Below, piece after piece: positions 1 through 11,784 of a stretch of 64,000 bases of DNA. Each line of letters begins with the position of its first letter. Position 1 is the first letter of the stretch. Source of the DNA: Cordilura impudica (taxonomy: Eukaryota; Arthropoda; Insecta; Diptera; Scathophagidae); contig OY821517.1 of the NCBI GenBank assembly GCA_963682025.1, positions 234,792,938-234,856,937 on the forward strand, given 5' to 3'. The notes under the pieces are model-generated. The model was not told the origin of the DNA. It saw only the letters and a program-made list of their open reading frames with translations, and searched no databases. The position numbers were made by a program, and so were the translations under genes.

Positions 1-2
1 TA

Positions 3-399
3 CAATGTAATTTACCATCCCATGAATCGCAAGAATGTATTCGTTTACAATGTGCTAATTGCTTTGAGGAACATGCTGCTTCATCAAATAAATGCACCAA
101 ATTTATCCAGCAACAACAAAAAGAACTATTAAAAATTAAATTTAAAAACAAGTGCACCATTAGTGAAGCAAAACGAATTCAAAGAAACAGTATACCATCA
201 ATTTCTACAAATACAACATACTCCTCTGTCATAACTGAAAAATACAAAAATAATATTCAAAAAACACTGAAACCAAAAGTAAAATAAAAACAACTAGCTT
301 AAGTACAGAAAATATCTCTCAACCAAACTCCAACATACCATCAACATCAAAAACTACAACAAACTCTAATGATCTCCCTACCATTGACTCATACACAAC
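3..399 (+). pseudogene. I-clade LINE ORF1 (gag-like) fragment
   Basis: Frame 3 reads from the window edge to a stop at 285-287, then the homologous protein continues in another frame to about 399, so there is one frameshift. It shows the end of one Cys/His knuckle and a complete later one (CANCFEEH then C), followed by a Lys/Ser/Thr-rich tail. This is typical of LINE ORF1 RNA-binding proteins, which coat the element RNA. The N-terminus is outside the window. The C-terminal end of the same ORF lies beyond the inserted element, at 3545-3718. Confidence 0.75.
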
Positions 400-779
400 C
401 ACAGCCTAACACAGTCGTGACAACTTGACAGCTGTCAAAAAAGTAATATCGAACCGTATGGCTTGTTTACTTTGGTTTTCTTTACTTTTACACTTCATAA
501 TGCGAGAAAGAGATTAAAAAATAAAATATACAAAATATAATGTGTGCAAGCGAACAGCTACACAACATGTTTGTAACCAATGACAGAATAAAAATAATAA
601 CGGAATATATAGTGAGTGTATGCATTAAAAACAAAAAACATTAATAATATCGTATTTTCTTTTTTGAAATAAAAATATACAAGGTAAATATTAAAACCCA
701 TAGCTTGTGATTGTGATAATACCAGTTATGTTGGTATAAATGCTGATAAATTTGTTATACGTAAGCCAGTTACATTCAC

Positions 780-1890
780 CACTTCTCAACCCAGGGCCGA
801 AAGGAAGGAATCAAAAATTACTACAGCTACGCTAACTATTGGTCCAGTTGCTGGTCACGAAACTTGAATTGTGGTGTTATTGCTTTGGATTATGACTTGC
901 ATATAGAGTGCGTGTCAGTGGTCCCCATCGTAATTTGTCCGGTAATATTCCCATATCATTGGGTGCTGTACCGTTGGCTTCATAAATAAAACATTATTTT
1001 TGTACTCTTTTATTCCAATAAGTAGAAGGACTTTTACACCTAGGAATTAAGTTAATGTAGGATTCAATTATGATGAACATAAAAAATAGAAGCAACAAAA
1101 GCAATACGAATACGAATACGAATAGAAAAACTGTAAGTTCATGCATTTGGTATGGTCAGAGTGGAATTATGTCTTTAATTTAATAAAATATGGGAATTAT
1201 ATTTTCGACAACTCGAAAACAAATAAATCTTAGTAGGAGAAAATGATTGCAGTTTAATTTAAAAGATTTGCGCCAAATTATCAAATTAATACTCGAAGAT
1301 TTAATTGCCAGCGTTGCGAAAATTTTGGACATAGAACATTTAAAAGAAAGCCAAAAGGATATATTGGAAAGTGCAATAGGCTCATATGGCCTCGAAGATG
1401 TGGCTATCTTTCCATAAGAGGAAAATTTACAAAGACCAATGATATGTTTTAAAAGTATATATCGATGCAGAAATTTTATAATCTAGATTTTGTAGTGCAC
1501 GTAGTTTCTTAAATGGTGTTTATTCAATCTTTACATATTGGAAAATCATTGGAAGATGTACATTTGTGGTAAATAGCCGGTATATTTAGTTTATTCATGG
1601 GAAGCAGTATCAACTAGAGCAATTAAAACTTATGAATTTGCAGGCAAAATAAAAAAATATGTTGTTAAAATTGTCCAAATTATTTTATCGAAATTTAATG
1701 CTTTTACATTCCATATTGCCCGCGAACTACAAACGGAATATATCTCTCACCGAGAGGATCAATAAAGTACTGTTCCAAATGGTAGAATCACAACGCAATG
1801 AAGATCAACCATTGAAAGAAATGTTAGCCAACCTACATATTCCACAAAAGCCCAACAATTCTTAATTAAACATATTTAAATATTCACACA
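780..1890 (+). pseudogene. Unidentified gene fragment inside the TIR element
   Basis: Several short open stretches read like real protein. One runs from about 1252 to 1420 (contains SYGLEDVAIFP), preceded by a plausible 3' splice site TTGCAG near 1252. A candidate donor GTAAGT is near 1131. Another stretch is at 1640-1865 (contains NEDQPLKEMLANLHIP, ending at a stop). A third lies near 755-868. They are in different frames and broken by stops. I do not recognise the family. Their 3' ends face the Dicer fragment tail-to-tail, so they may be the convergent neighbour gene captured with it. This is a weak call. Confidence 0.35.
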
Positions 1891-2295
1891 AAACAAAGAA
1901 CACAAATAAGAAATAAGAGAAGTATTTGTAGATTTCCACCGTTGTTGAACATGATGATCCTCAAAATGATGACAATGTATGCTCAGTATATGAAACGTAA
2001 TATAGATATAAAACGCGTAAAGAAATCAAAAGTAAAAGCCAAAGCTACAAAAGGCTAAAGCTAAACCTGTAACTATGATTAATTCCTTTAATTTAAAACT
2101 GGTATTTAATGTAAATTTTTAATTATCTTTACATCTATCCAAAAATAAAACGAATCTACGGGCATTTATTTAAAAACTATTTAAAACAAAAACAAGGTTT
2201 ATTATTTGAAAAACTTATTTGATTTGTTAACATAATGACATGTACATTTTTTAAAATTTTACGACATAGACATAAATATGAAAATAAAACTGGAA

Positions 2296-3222
2296 TTACT
2301 TAAATACGTTTACCATCAAACCTTTTTTCTTTAACCGACGTAAAGCACATTTAGCAGCAATACATTTGGCAATACGATAATTTCTACCGAATAACTTCTA
2401 CAGTAACGCGAACACGTCAGACATCAGCTAATTTCAGGACGCATATTATAGTAAACCAACTACACAGCATCTAGAGACATATTGGAGTCTAATAATAATG
2501 TAACTGCAACAGACTCGAAAACATCACCTAATGCCTTTGGTACTTCAACATCATTGCATTCCTCTTCGGACATTAAATAATACTATAAAGTAAAACAAAA
2601 AATTGTACGACCATTTTCCGTTTGAATACGCACAAAACGATCAATATCTTCATTAAGACCTGGAGACAAGTGTCCAAATTAATATGTGGAATTCATGTCT
2701 TACAGCTAATGACGCAAATATGTATTGTTAACTAAGGCAGATCTCAAATCGGCTAAAGCTCCAGGTGAATGCTGCCTAGGGTCCTCATACAAATGCCTTG
2801 TAATCAAATAATCCAATACAGCATCTCCCAACAATTCTAAACGTTGTTAAAAGTCGGTTAATCTATTGAGAATATAAGAGGCATGATTCATGGCTTGCAA
2901 CAAAATCTGTCGGGGAATTTATATCCCGCAGTTTGTTTAAATTTCGTATAACCCGCCAATATAGCTTCCAGCGCTTTTCAGCATTGGGTGTAGTGTAGCA
3001 GTGGATATTTGGGCGGATTCCAAGAGCCATAAACAGTAACGATACCTTCATTATCAGGTAGAGTACTTCCAGGTTCTCTAGCTTTCTTAGAATCATATGT
3101 TATACTCCAATTAAATCTTCAACGCAATCGGCAACAGATTTGTCTAAAACAAAACTAAAAATTAGTTTTATTTATATTTCGATATTTTAAATGGAATTAC
3201 CTGGAATACGATCTTTTTTCTC
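2296..3222 (-). pseudogene. Dcr-1: Dicer-1 3' fragment (second RNase III domain plus dsRBD), intron retained
   Basis: On the minus strand the conceptual protein runs from the segment before the second RNase III domain (DKSVADCVEDLIG), through WNPPKYPLLHY and GYKFPDRF, to the RNase III signature [19 protein letters not shown]. It continues with [19 protein letters not shown] and VPKALGDVFES, and ends at the C-terminal dsRBD (GRNYRIAKC) and a stop at 2296-2298. The acidic residues of both RNase III motifs (E/D in [13 protein letters not shown] in ALGDVFES) are still there. A 57-bp GT-AG intron at 3144-3200 interrupts the codon before DKSV, so capture was from genomic DNA, not a processed mRNA. 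At least four frameshifts or stops make it a pseudogene. The intact protein cleaves pre-miRNA in the cytoplasm. Confidence 0.85.
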
Positions 3223-3544
3223 TACATTTATTTACACTTTTCAACTAAAACTATAATGTATTATGTTAAACAAACTCACTTCAACGACATTATTATTATT
3301 TAACAAACGTATTTCAATTTTTAATACAATTAACAACAATAAAAAAACGAAAATATCAATTTGTAACAATGAATAAGCAGAAATAAATAATAAAAAAATA
3401 TACAACGTGTATAAGGGTGATAGCATATTATTTTAATATAGTTGTTTCATCTGGTTTGATAGGTGTAAATTTTTTGAAAATTTTTGTTTTTCACAAGCAA
3501 AAATGTAGATGTCGCTAGTGTGTGTCTAGACTGGTTGGACGGTG

Positions 3545-3718
3545 TACACAACTATATCAACAACAACACAACACACAACTCCGAATTTAAACAGTACCTT
3601 TTATTTCTTAAGCAAAATCAATAATATCATAACAAAAACAAAAACAGACAATCCAAAACAAAAAGACACTATGGATTACGATGTAATCGATACGAGCGAA
3701 GATGAATACAACACTTAA
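3545..3718 (+). pseudogene. I-clade LINE ORF1, C-terminal end
   Basis: Continues ORF1 in frame after the inserted element and its target duplication. It is Thr/Lys-rich and ends with the acidic tail MDYDVIDTSEDEYNT and a stop at 3716-3718. ORF2 starts at the ATG at 3702, overlapping ORF1 by 17 bp. That overlap is a compact arrangement consistent with coupled translation in LINEs. Confidence 0.7.
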
Positions 3719-6646
3719 CATTCTATCTCTCTTTACATTTGTAATCTCTTTTTATTTTATTGTAATCAGAGTGTTACAATGGAATATGAATGACTACAAC
3801 AACGACTTCAACGAGCTTACTCTTCTTATAAACGACATTAGCCCAGATGTAATAGCAATTCAAGAGACACATATACCTTACGATAAAACAAATAAAACAA
3901 ATATAATTACCAATAAGTTATACGAAGGTTATTTTTACAATTTACCAAACAATTCCTATGCCAAACAGGGAATTGAATTTCTTGTTCAAAAACAAATCCC
4001 CCATCAAGTTCTTTTCCGTAATACAAACATAGCATCAATTGAGTTAATAATAAATGTTAATCCTTCCTTTTCAATCATTAACTGCTACATACCACCAAGC
4101 CAATCGTTTACTATGAATGATATAAGACAAATATCCACTCCAACTAAACACCTTTTCTTTCTATTAGGAGATTTTAATGCGTGGAGTACAATTTGGGGCT
4201 CCCAAAGTTCTAACGATCGAGGTAAAATAATCGAAGATTTTATATTTGCAGACAACATAGTAGTTTTATACGATGGTAGTAGTACTCATCTATCTACACA
4301 CAACTCATTCACCAATGTTGACATAACCTTATGCAGTTCTCAACTTGCACCAACTGTTTCATGGAAAATACTTAATTCATTATACGGAAGTGATAATTTT
4401 CCCATTCATATCACCGTTGGCTGTGACTCGAACTCAACAAAAGAAAAATCAACATCCAAATTTAAAATCGATAAAGCTGATTGGGTAAGATTTAAACTAT
4501 ACTGTGATGAACAAAACATAAAAACAAGAATTTCAAAAAACATAATTTCTGAAGCAGCAAAAATACAGAAAGTTATCCGCTACGCAGCAAATTGTTCTAT
4601 ACCACAAACTAAACCTATTCAACATAGACACTATATCCCATGGTGGAATTCCGATTTAAAAAACTTAAGAAAAGACAAACAGGATAAATGGCACTCATTT
4701 GTTCGTTCTAGATCAGATGAAAATCTTTTGGCTTACAAAAGAGCCAACGCTTTATTCAAAAGGGCTATTAAAATATCTAAATATGAATCCCTACAAAAAT
4801 TTACAGCGACAATAAATCCGAATACTAGCACGAAAAAAGTGTGGAACGATATAAAAACTCTTGTCGGGCATAAGTCCTACAATTCTTATCGGTTTATAAA
4901 ACATGATCAACAATTTTTTTCATCCTCCTTAGACTTAGCCAACAATTTTGGTAAATACTGGTCAGATCTGTCAAATCACAATCATTTTCATTTATCGTTT
5001 ACAACAAAGAAAACCGAAGTTTATAACATCCACTTAAGTAACAATTTTATTTCTAATGATGCAAGAAAAATTGAATCTAAAATTGTCCTAGTCGAATTCG
5101 AAAAAGTATTATCTAATGCTAAGGGTAAAACACCTGGTTACGATAAGATAACGTACACAATGTTAAAAAACTTACCATTATGCCTTAAAAATAGAATTAT
5201 ATCACTACACAACAATATTTTTATTTCTGGAATCTATCCCCAAAATTGGCGGAATGCAACTGTACTACCTATTCAAAAGCCAAATAAACCTATAGAAGAA
5301 ATAAGTAGTTATAGACCCATATCGCTACTTCAAACCATTGGAAAAATTTTCGAAAAAATCATAGCAGAAAGGCTTATACGGTATGCATTGAAAAATAAAT
5401 TAATACACCCCTACCAAGTTGCCTTCAAATAGAAACAATGTCTTCACATCAATCACTTCGTCGCTCAAGCCCTCTCTCATAAAAATCACGTCTATATTCT
5501 TTCAACTGATTTCGAAAGGGCATTCGACCGTATTGGTATTTACGTCGTTTTCAGGAACTAATGAAATGGAACATTGGGGACAATATATATAATATTGTTA
5601 AAGCCTTTTTGTCTAATCGTAAATTCAGGATACGTATTAATTCCACCTTATCGGAAATATTTCCTCTTCATAATGGTTTACCCCAAGGATCTCCACTCTC
5701 AGTTGTGTTATTTCTTATCGGCTTCAATGAGATAAGCAATATTGCATCTAAATACAAAATGATTGAGCACTCACTATATGCCGATGACGCTGAATTCTTC
5801 TCAAAGAATAATTTACCATCTAGAGTGAAAACAGCCTTTTCTTCTTAATCTTCTTAGAGCCATAAAGTTATGTTCTAACAAATCTGGAGCTTTCACTTAA
5901 CAAATGTAAGATTCTATATCTACAATGGCATCTCTATTGAACACGTCTCAGAGTTAAAAATCTTGGGTATTATATTTGATAAGAATTTCATTTTTAAACA
6001 GCATTGTACCAAACTAAGGAAAGACCTTTCACTATGCCTGAATATTATCAAGTTTGTTTCATCGAAAAAAAAGTCACGTTCACACAAATACACTCCTAAA
6101 TGCTACAAAAGCTCTCGTTCTCTCTAAAATTGACTATGGTATCCAAATATATGGACACTGCCCTAAATCATATTTGAAATACCTTAACTCACCATACCAC
6201 TCTGCTATCAGGCATGCACTTGGTGCTTTTCCTACAACGAATATTAAAAATATGCTAATTGAAGCTGGTTTTCCATCAATTCTAGAAAGAGTATACTCAG
6301 GTGATCTAAAACTTATACCTAAACTATTCAACTCAAATAACGGAAACTAACACAAACACGTTAGAAACAGCATTAGTCTTAAAATACCCTGTAAAAAACA
6401 ATCACCCATTCAAAGATGTGTTAAATACGCTAGCAATCTCTTTCCTATGCTGCGACTAAAATTAATACTTTCGAAACAAGAACCTCTGTGGCTATTAAAC
6501 ACTTCATTTATTGTAGATCTCCAAAACCACCAAAAACAAACTACTTCACCTGTTATATACCAACAACTTTTTTATATTTACGGATGGTTCGAAAACCGCT
6601 TCACATACGTCATTTGCAGTCGTTAGTCAAAATCATTCTGTTATAT
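3702..6646 (+). pseudogene. I-clade LINE ORF2 (endonuclease, reverse transcriptase, RNase H)
   Basis: The first 576 codons are open (3702-5432). The APE-type endonuclease shows QWNMND, IQETHI, GDFNAWSTIWGS and VDITLC. The usual catalytic SDH triplet reads SDN (GSDNFPI), so the catalytic His appears lost. The RT begins with GKTPGYDKI and SSYRPISLL. After a stop it goes on in other frames with STDFERAFDR (motif A), GLPQGSPLS (5561-5848) and the catalytic YADD. A thumb-like C-terminal region is at 6054-6350, and RNase H begins with FTDGSKT at 6578. The reading ends at the mariner at 6648. The product would nick the target DNA and prime reverse transcription there. Dead through multiple frameshifts. 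Confidence 0.85.
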
Positions 6647-6647
6647 A

Positions 6648-7910
6648 AAGGGTCCGCCATCTAACGTTTTTTTTTCAACTAGTGCTTATTTCGTGAACGG
6701 TAACACTTAGCTCATGTCTGATTTGACAGATAATTAGTTTTATCCTTCCGCTGAACGAATATGGTTGTGTATACGCTTGAACAACGCTGGGAAATATTGC
6801 GACATTACTTTGAAAATCATGGTAATGTTGCAGAATGTGGTGTGAAAATTGCGTACGGATTTTGGAAGAAGAGAAGCACCGTCAGCTCCGTATGTTCGTT
6901 ATCTTGTGAAAAAAGTGAAAGAAACTGGCATCCTCATCGATAAACTAAAGCGTGAAAAGCCAAAAACAGTGCGTACCCCGAGAATATTGCTGCTGTGGCG
7001 GAAAGTGTGCGTGAAGCGCCATCAACATCAATTCACCGTCGTTCTCAAGAATTGAACATTTCGGAGGCATCATTGAGACGAATTTTGCATAAAGACCTTG
7101 GTATGATGCCATACAAAGTCCAATTGGTTCAGGAGTTGAAGCCAACTGACCATCCAATGCGTTTTCGCTTCGCTAAGTGGGCCTGCGATCGACTTACAGA
7201 AGATGCCGATTTTGCCAAAAAAAATCATCTTTTCAGATGAAGCTCACTTTGATCTTCGCGGGTATGTAAACAAGCAGAATTGTCGCATTTGGGGCACAGA
7301 AAACCCGCACGCATATATTGAAAAGCCGATACACCCAAAACGAGTCACTGTTTGGTGCGGATTTTGGTCCAGAGTCATAATTGGGCCACTTTTCTTCGAA
7401 AATGAGCAAGGAGTGGCCGTTACAGTCGATGGCGATCGTTATCGGGTCATGTTGGCAACATTTGGTTTCAACAGGACGGCGCTACGTGCCACACAGCCGA
7501 AGCTACACTCGATGTTTTGCGCCCTGTTTTTGAAGATCGCATTATCAGCCGCAGAGCTGATGTCGTTTGGCCACCTCGGAGCTGCGATTTGACACCGTTG
7601 GACTATTATTTGTGGCGTGCCCTCAAAGATAAGTGTTATGCCAACAAGCCAGAGACAATTGACGCTTTAAAGGACAATATTCGTGAAGCCATTGGTGAAA
7701 TACAGCTGCACACAATCGATAATGTGCTTAAAAATTGGACCGATCGTGTAGGCTACTGCATGGCCAGCCGAGGCAGCCATTTGAATAAAATTATTTACCA
7801 TTATTAACCGGAAGGATTGTACTTTCAAATAAAAAAAGAAATTTGAGATAATATTCAGTAGTTTTTTTTTATAGCATTTTCAAAAAAAAAAAGTTATTTG
7901 GCGGACCCTT
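6648..7910 (+). mobile_element. mariner-like element, DD41D (rosa/VISITOR-like), copy 1
   Basis: A 1,263-bp element bounded by TA at 6646-6647 and 7911-7912, with inverted ends AAGGGTCCGCCA on both sides. TA duplication, about 1.3 kb length and a single transposase reading frame are diagnostic of the Tc1/mariner superfamily. It interrupts the LINE RNase H domain. Its transposase is decayed. Its terminal repeats differ from the copy at 13,571, so it belongs to another subfamily. Confidence 0.9.
6761..7807 (+). pseudogene. DD41D mariner transposase, frameshifted
   Basis: The protein starts at 6761 (VYTLEQRWEILRHYF, helix-turn-helix N-terminus) and changes frame near 6860, 6985 and 7215. It then keeps FSDEAHF (first Asp), NKQNCRIWG, QDGATCHTA (second Asp) and SCDLTPLDYYLW (third Asp). 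Between the second and third Asp there are 41 residues. About 14 codons are missing just before the second Asp near 7455, another frameshift. The C-terminus ends at 7807. Non-functional. The family cuts and pastes DNA at TA dinucleotides in the nucleus. Confidence 0.85.
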
Positions 7911-7912
7911 TA

Positions 7913-8221
7913 CTTACCAATTCTTCCAATTAAATTAATCAATTCCATTTTTTTTATTTATTTAAAACATATATCTATTTTTTATTGAAATAATAACAAA
8001 AATGGTAATTTTATTTTAACTAGACCAATTAATGTAAATAAACATTGAGAAATGTCATTTTATTAAAGGTTTAAAGTAGGGTAAAGCCTACAATAAAAAT
8101 TTCATATTTAACAAACGTTTATTAAACGTTTGATAAGCTATTTTGTGTTTATGAATACTGTTTTTCCGATTTTTTCTTATTAACAGCTTATTAAGCTGTT
8201 AAAAAGTGTTTATGAATTAGA
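7913..8221. other. AT-rich gap with two near-perfect palindromes
   Basis: No gene recognised. After the mariner the LINE frame is lost within about 40 bp. Two hairpin-forming sequences stand out: around 8114 (AAACGTTTATTAAACGTTT) and around 8182 (TTAACAGCTTATTAAGCTGT). Both lie beside copies of GTGTTTATGAAT, which suggests the remains of a small foldback or MITE. That reading is only a suggestion. Confidence 0.35.
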
Positions 8222-8261
8222 CTGTAAGATGACAATAAAAAAATTCAAATTATTACATCCT

Positions 8262-8312
8262 TTTCACTCGACGTTTCGTTGACGGTATTTCAACTTCTTC
8301 TGGAGTGTGAAG
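8262..8312 (-). ncRNA. Degenerate hammerhead ribozyme of PLE copy 1
   Basis: On the minus strand this holds the 3' half of a hammerhead core, GAAACGTC, a stem II (GTTGA/TCAAC) and a stem I (CACTC/GAGTG). The first conserved box reads CAGAAGA instead of CTGANGA, which should inactivate it. PLEs are known to carry hammerhead motifs near their ends. Compare the complete copy at 19,771-19,814. Confidence 0.6.
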
Positions 8313-8552
8313 TTTATTTACTTCTAATGACAATATATATAAACAACAACATAAATTTAATTTAATATTAAAATCTTAAATACTAGTATCACAGGTTAAC
8401 TTACGATTTTATTTTATTACATTGTCAAGTATTAAATTTGTATAAAAAACTGGACATCACGACACAAAATTTTAATAAATTTAATAAATAATTACAATTT
8501 TAAAAAAATCACAGTTTAACCTAACAACTAGTATCACAGAATGTTTTTATTA

Positions 8553-8714
8553 TTAGACTAATGCTATAGAATATTGCAGTTTAATATTATCCTGGTCTTC
8601 TTTGGTGTTTAATGTTTTTTGTATTTTTTGTTGTATACGTAAACTTTCTAGTGTATATAGCTTTTGTTCGTATTTCTCCTTATCTAATATGCGTACATCG
8701 TTAAAATTTGGTTT
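8553..8714 (-). pseudogene. PLE copy 1 GIY-YIG endonuclease, C-terminal part
   Basis: Reads HKPNFNDVRILDKEKYEQK then LYTLESLRIQQKIQ to the stop. It aligns with the complete homologue at 20,085-20,300. Its upstream half lies at 12,014-12,125, on the other side of the hAT. The upstream residues that seem to extend this ORF to 8795 belong to the hAT end, not to the PLE. Confidence 0.8.
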
Positions 8715-9424
8715 GTGTTTAGTAAACCTCTGCACAAATGCATTTAAATGCCGTTTCAAGACATTCGCTTTTTTTAAATACTGTTTGTCGATCACACTTT
8801 GCTAACAAATCAAATACTGTATTGTGAAAAACACATATAGCACAAAAAAAATATATACACACAAGTTCAAATGAATTGTGTGTAGTGTGCTATAAACGAC
8901 TAAATACGAAGTTAAAAGAGTACAGAATATATCCCACACACCAACGAATCAAATCAAATCACACTAACTGCACCAAAACACACCAACCAACAGTAGGTGA
9001 TTTGAAATATCTTATATCATTCTTTCAATCATTAGGTGTAATTAGTTAGATTTGTATGGAGCAAAAAACAATTGTAGATGAAAAATATTTTTATAGAATA
9101 TCTACATATTTATTTTAAATTATTTTCTTCAAAATCTAAAAAAAATATTTTATTAAATAATTTATTAAAAGTAAAAAGCAATTAAAAGGTAAAATAAATA
9201 TTAATTTGTACATTTAAAAAGTTCGTTTTGTACTTTAGTTGCAAAAGGTACAAAAATATTTTATTAAATATTTTATTAAAAGTAAAAAAGCAATTAAAAG
9301 GGAAAATAAAAATTAATTTGTATATTTAAAAAGTTCATTTTGTATTTCAGTTGTAAAAGGTACAAAAAAATTTTATTAAATAATTTATTAAAAGTAAAAA
9401 AGAAATTAAAATGTAAAATAAAAA

Positions 9425-11320
9425 TTAATTTGTACATTTAAAAAGTTCGTTTTGTATTTCAGTTGCATCTATATTTGAATGAAGAAACATTATGGCATTT
9501 ATAGATGCATCGTTTGAAGCAATGCTATATCTTTTTTCAGAAATCAAATTCCGTGCTACTGAAAATACTCGCTCTGAAGCTGCACTACTAGCAGGCGTTG
9601 CTAATATTTTGCAGCTCACTTTGTATAAAAGTGGAAATTCATTTTAACGTAAGTTCCACCATTGCCAAATGTTGAAATCTTCATGAATACTTATATTTAA
9701 GATTTCATACATTTGCAATTCGTTAGATGCCGCATCAACGGTTGTGATATTTTCAGTCTGCGGTAAAAAATCCGAATATAATTCAGTGATATGGCTAGAA
9801 ATTTCTGTTGCACCTTCGAATTGATTTTCCGATTCATATTGCTCTTGAAAATAGTTTCTCATAATGTGTATGCATTGGTCTTTAATTAGTAATTTTTCTT
9901 CTTCACTAAATTGAACTAACTTGTTTAATGGAGGGAAAAGAAAAAGTGCAATTTTATGGTACATAGTTAGATTACCAATTACTATAGAATCTATAAAGAG
10001 TGTTAATTTTTCTTTAAACTCTTTTGATATTTCTAAGTCATTGATATCAGCGCTACATTTTTTCTTTAATCGATGGATGTAAATATAAACAAGGTATATT
10101 ATTGAATTCTTTACCCCTTCTAACTTTTTTAAAGTTTCGTCAAAGAATTCCAAAACTTTAATTAAAGCTGTTATATGGTTCAAATTAATATTATTGATTC
10201 TATTTAGCTCATTTTTTTGTTGCAAAATTTGAACTATTTCGGCCAAATTTTTTTCAACAGAAACAAATAAATAGTAAATTGAGTTCCAGCGAGTTGGCGA
10301 AAAGCTTTTTAGTGTTGCTTGTAGATTTACGTTAAGACCAGAAATTTTAAAATATTTTACAAGTTTAGTACATAAGCTACATAGGTCTGAAACAGCAGGT
10401 ACTTCTTTTATTGCTTTTTGAATAGTATTGTGCAGTAAATGGTCAATACAAAATATGTGATTATTGTTCCGAAAGGCAGCGACCATGTTTGAACCTCGAT
10501 CTGTTACAATAATGGCTTTGTCATCTAGATCTAAATCGAACTCATTAAGTATATTTTTTACCTTTCGTCATCTAAAAATTAAAAAATATATATTATTATA
10601 TATATATTATATTATTATATATTATATTATATATATATATATATATATATATTAATATATGTATATTATCAAATAAATATATATTACTTGAGCATTTTTC
10701 ACCACCCATAGAATTCATATCAAGGAGTCTACAAAATAAGTTTCCTTCTTTTATATAGTGAATGGTCACAGCTATATATGATCTTCGAATAAAATTATCA
10801 GTTCAAAGGTCTGATGTAAGACCAAAACCAACACTCTTCACTGTAGTTATTTCAGTTCTTATTTTTTCAAAATATTTATTTTAGACATTCTTTATATTTC
10901 GGGATATTGTTTTTGGATGTGGTAAAAGACTTCGAACATCTACATTTCTACCGAAAGTTGCCCCGACCGTTAGAAGAAACTCTGCAACTTTTTGAAACCC
11001 AGTATCTTCTACTAGTTGAAATGGTCTGCAGTTCTCCATAGTCCATTCCGTAAATATCAGAGCTCCTTTTTTTGTTTCTGCATCTACTTCTAATTTTTCG
11101 ATATTTTGATCTTTAGTATTTAAGTAACATTTATGTCTTTTCCGAACAACTCCCACACCTTACTTCTTGCTCTCTTGGAGATTATTTTTAAATCGCCACT
11201 TAGAATTAAATTTCTCATTAGAGACGTACGCAATGAGGTGTTCGCGACACCAATGGAAGGATTTGAATTAACGGAATCGTTAGCTGACATCTCTGTTAAA
11301 TATATGTACAAAAATATCAA
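9425..11320 (-). pseudogene. hAT transposase, fragmented
   Basis: Pieces on the minus strand in order: N-terminal part with VWELFGKDINVT (11,320-11,120); KTISRNIKNV ending the next piece (11,156-10,881); a central domain starting NMVAAFRNNNHIFCIDHLLH (10,486-9644, 280 aa open); and the C-terminal dimerisation motif ASSAASERVFSVARNLISEK (9619-9425). These are hallmarks of hAT transposases, which cut and paste with 8-bp duplications. Frame changes and a TA microsatellite at about 10,590-10,650 break it. Probably non-functional. Confidence 0.85.
10584..10657. repeat. (TA)n microsatellite
   Basis: About 70 bp of nearly pure TA/ATAT repeat inside the hAT transposase frame. It probably expanded after the element died. 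Confidence 0.85.
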
Positions 11321-11784
11321 AAAAAAAAAAAAATATATGTAAAAAATATTAATATATAAACCTGGACAAAGAATTTGTTTAGCTTTTTCAAAAAAATAAG
11401 TTAAAATAAGCCCAAATATCTTAAATTGTAGACGTTAATAATTTGATGTATATTTTATTTAATTGAATTTGTTTTACTTTAAAACAAATATGATATGAAA
11501 TAAATAATTATCAAATTTTTCTATTTTCACCACTTTCATAAATTTTGGTCACAATTTATAAAAAAATACATATTCTTTTTTGTAGATTAAATTACATACC
11601 TTAAATTTCTTTTCTGACTTAAAAACACTTGTTTACGCGTCTATCACACACTGTGTATTATAACACTACTTTCATGCTAGAAGAATATTCTAACTCAAGC
11701 AATTAACAGTTTACCGTACATAACTGTGTTTTAGACTCACAATTGTTGTTGGCTGTGTTTTTGCACAAATCAAATGATGCATTG

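Larger units (their letters stand above)
400..3544. mobile_element. Unclassified TIR DNA transposon (8-bp TSD) carrying gene fragments
   Basis: The LINE ORF1 is interrupted here, with TACACAAC at 392-399 and again at 3545-3552. Collapsing the duplication makes ORF1 continue in frame. The ends form imperfect inverted repeats: left CACAGCCTAACACAGTCG, right (complement) CACCGTCCAACCAGTCTA. A subterminal perfect palindrome TTGACAGCTGTCAA lies near 425. An 8-bp duplication fits hAT or P-type elements, but I see no transposase. Instead the interior holds a Dicer-1 3' fragment on the minus strand and an unidentified plus-strand gene-like fragment, making it a gene-capturing (Pack-type) element. Confidence 0.75.
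3..6646 (+). mobile_element. I-clade LINE (non-LTR retrotransposon), broken by two insertions
   Basis: A two-ORF LINE: zinc-knuckle ORF1 followed by ORF2 with endonuclease, reverse transcriptase and RNase H order, as in the I clade. ORF1 is split by a TIR element (400-3544) whose 8-bp duplication TACACAAC restores the frame when collapsed. ORF2 is split in the RNase H region by a mariner at 6648-7910. The 5' end lies outside the window and the 3' part after 7912 is not recognisable for long. Several frameshifts and stops show it is dead. The RNase H domain after the RT supports I rather than Jockey clade. Confidence 0.85.
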
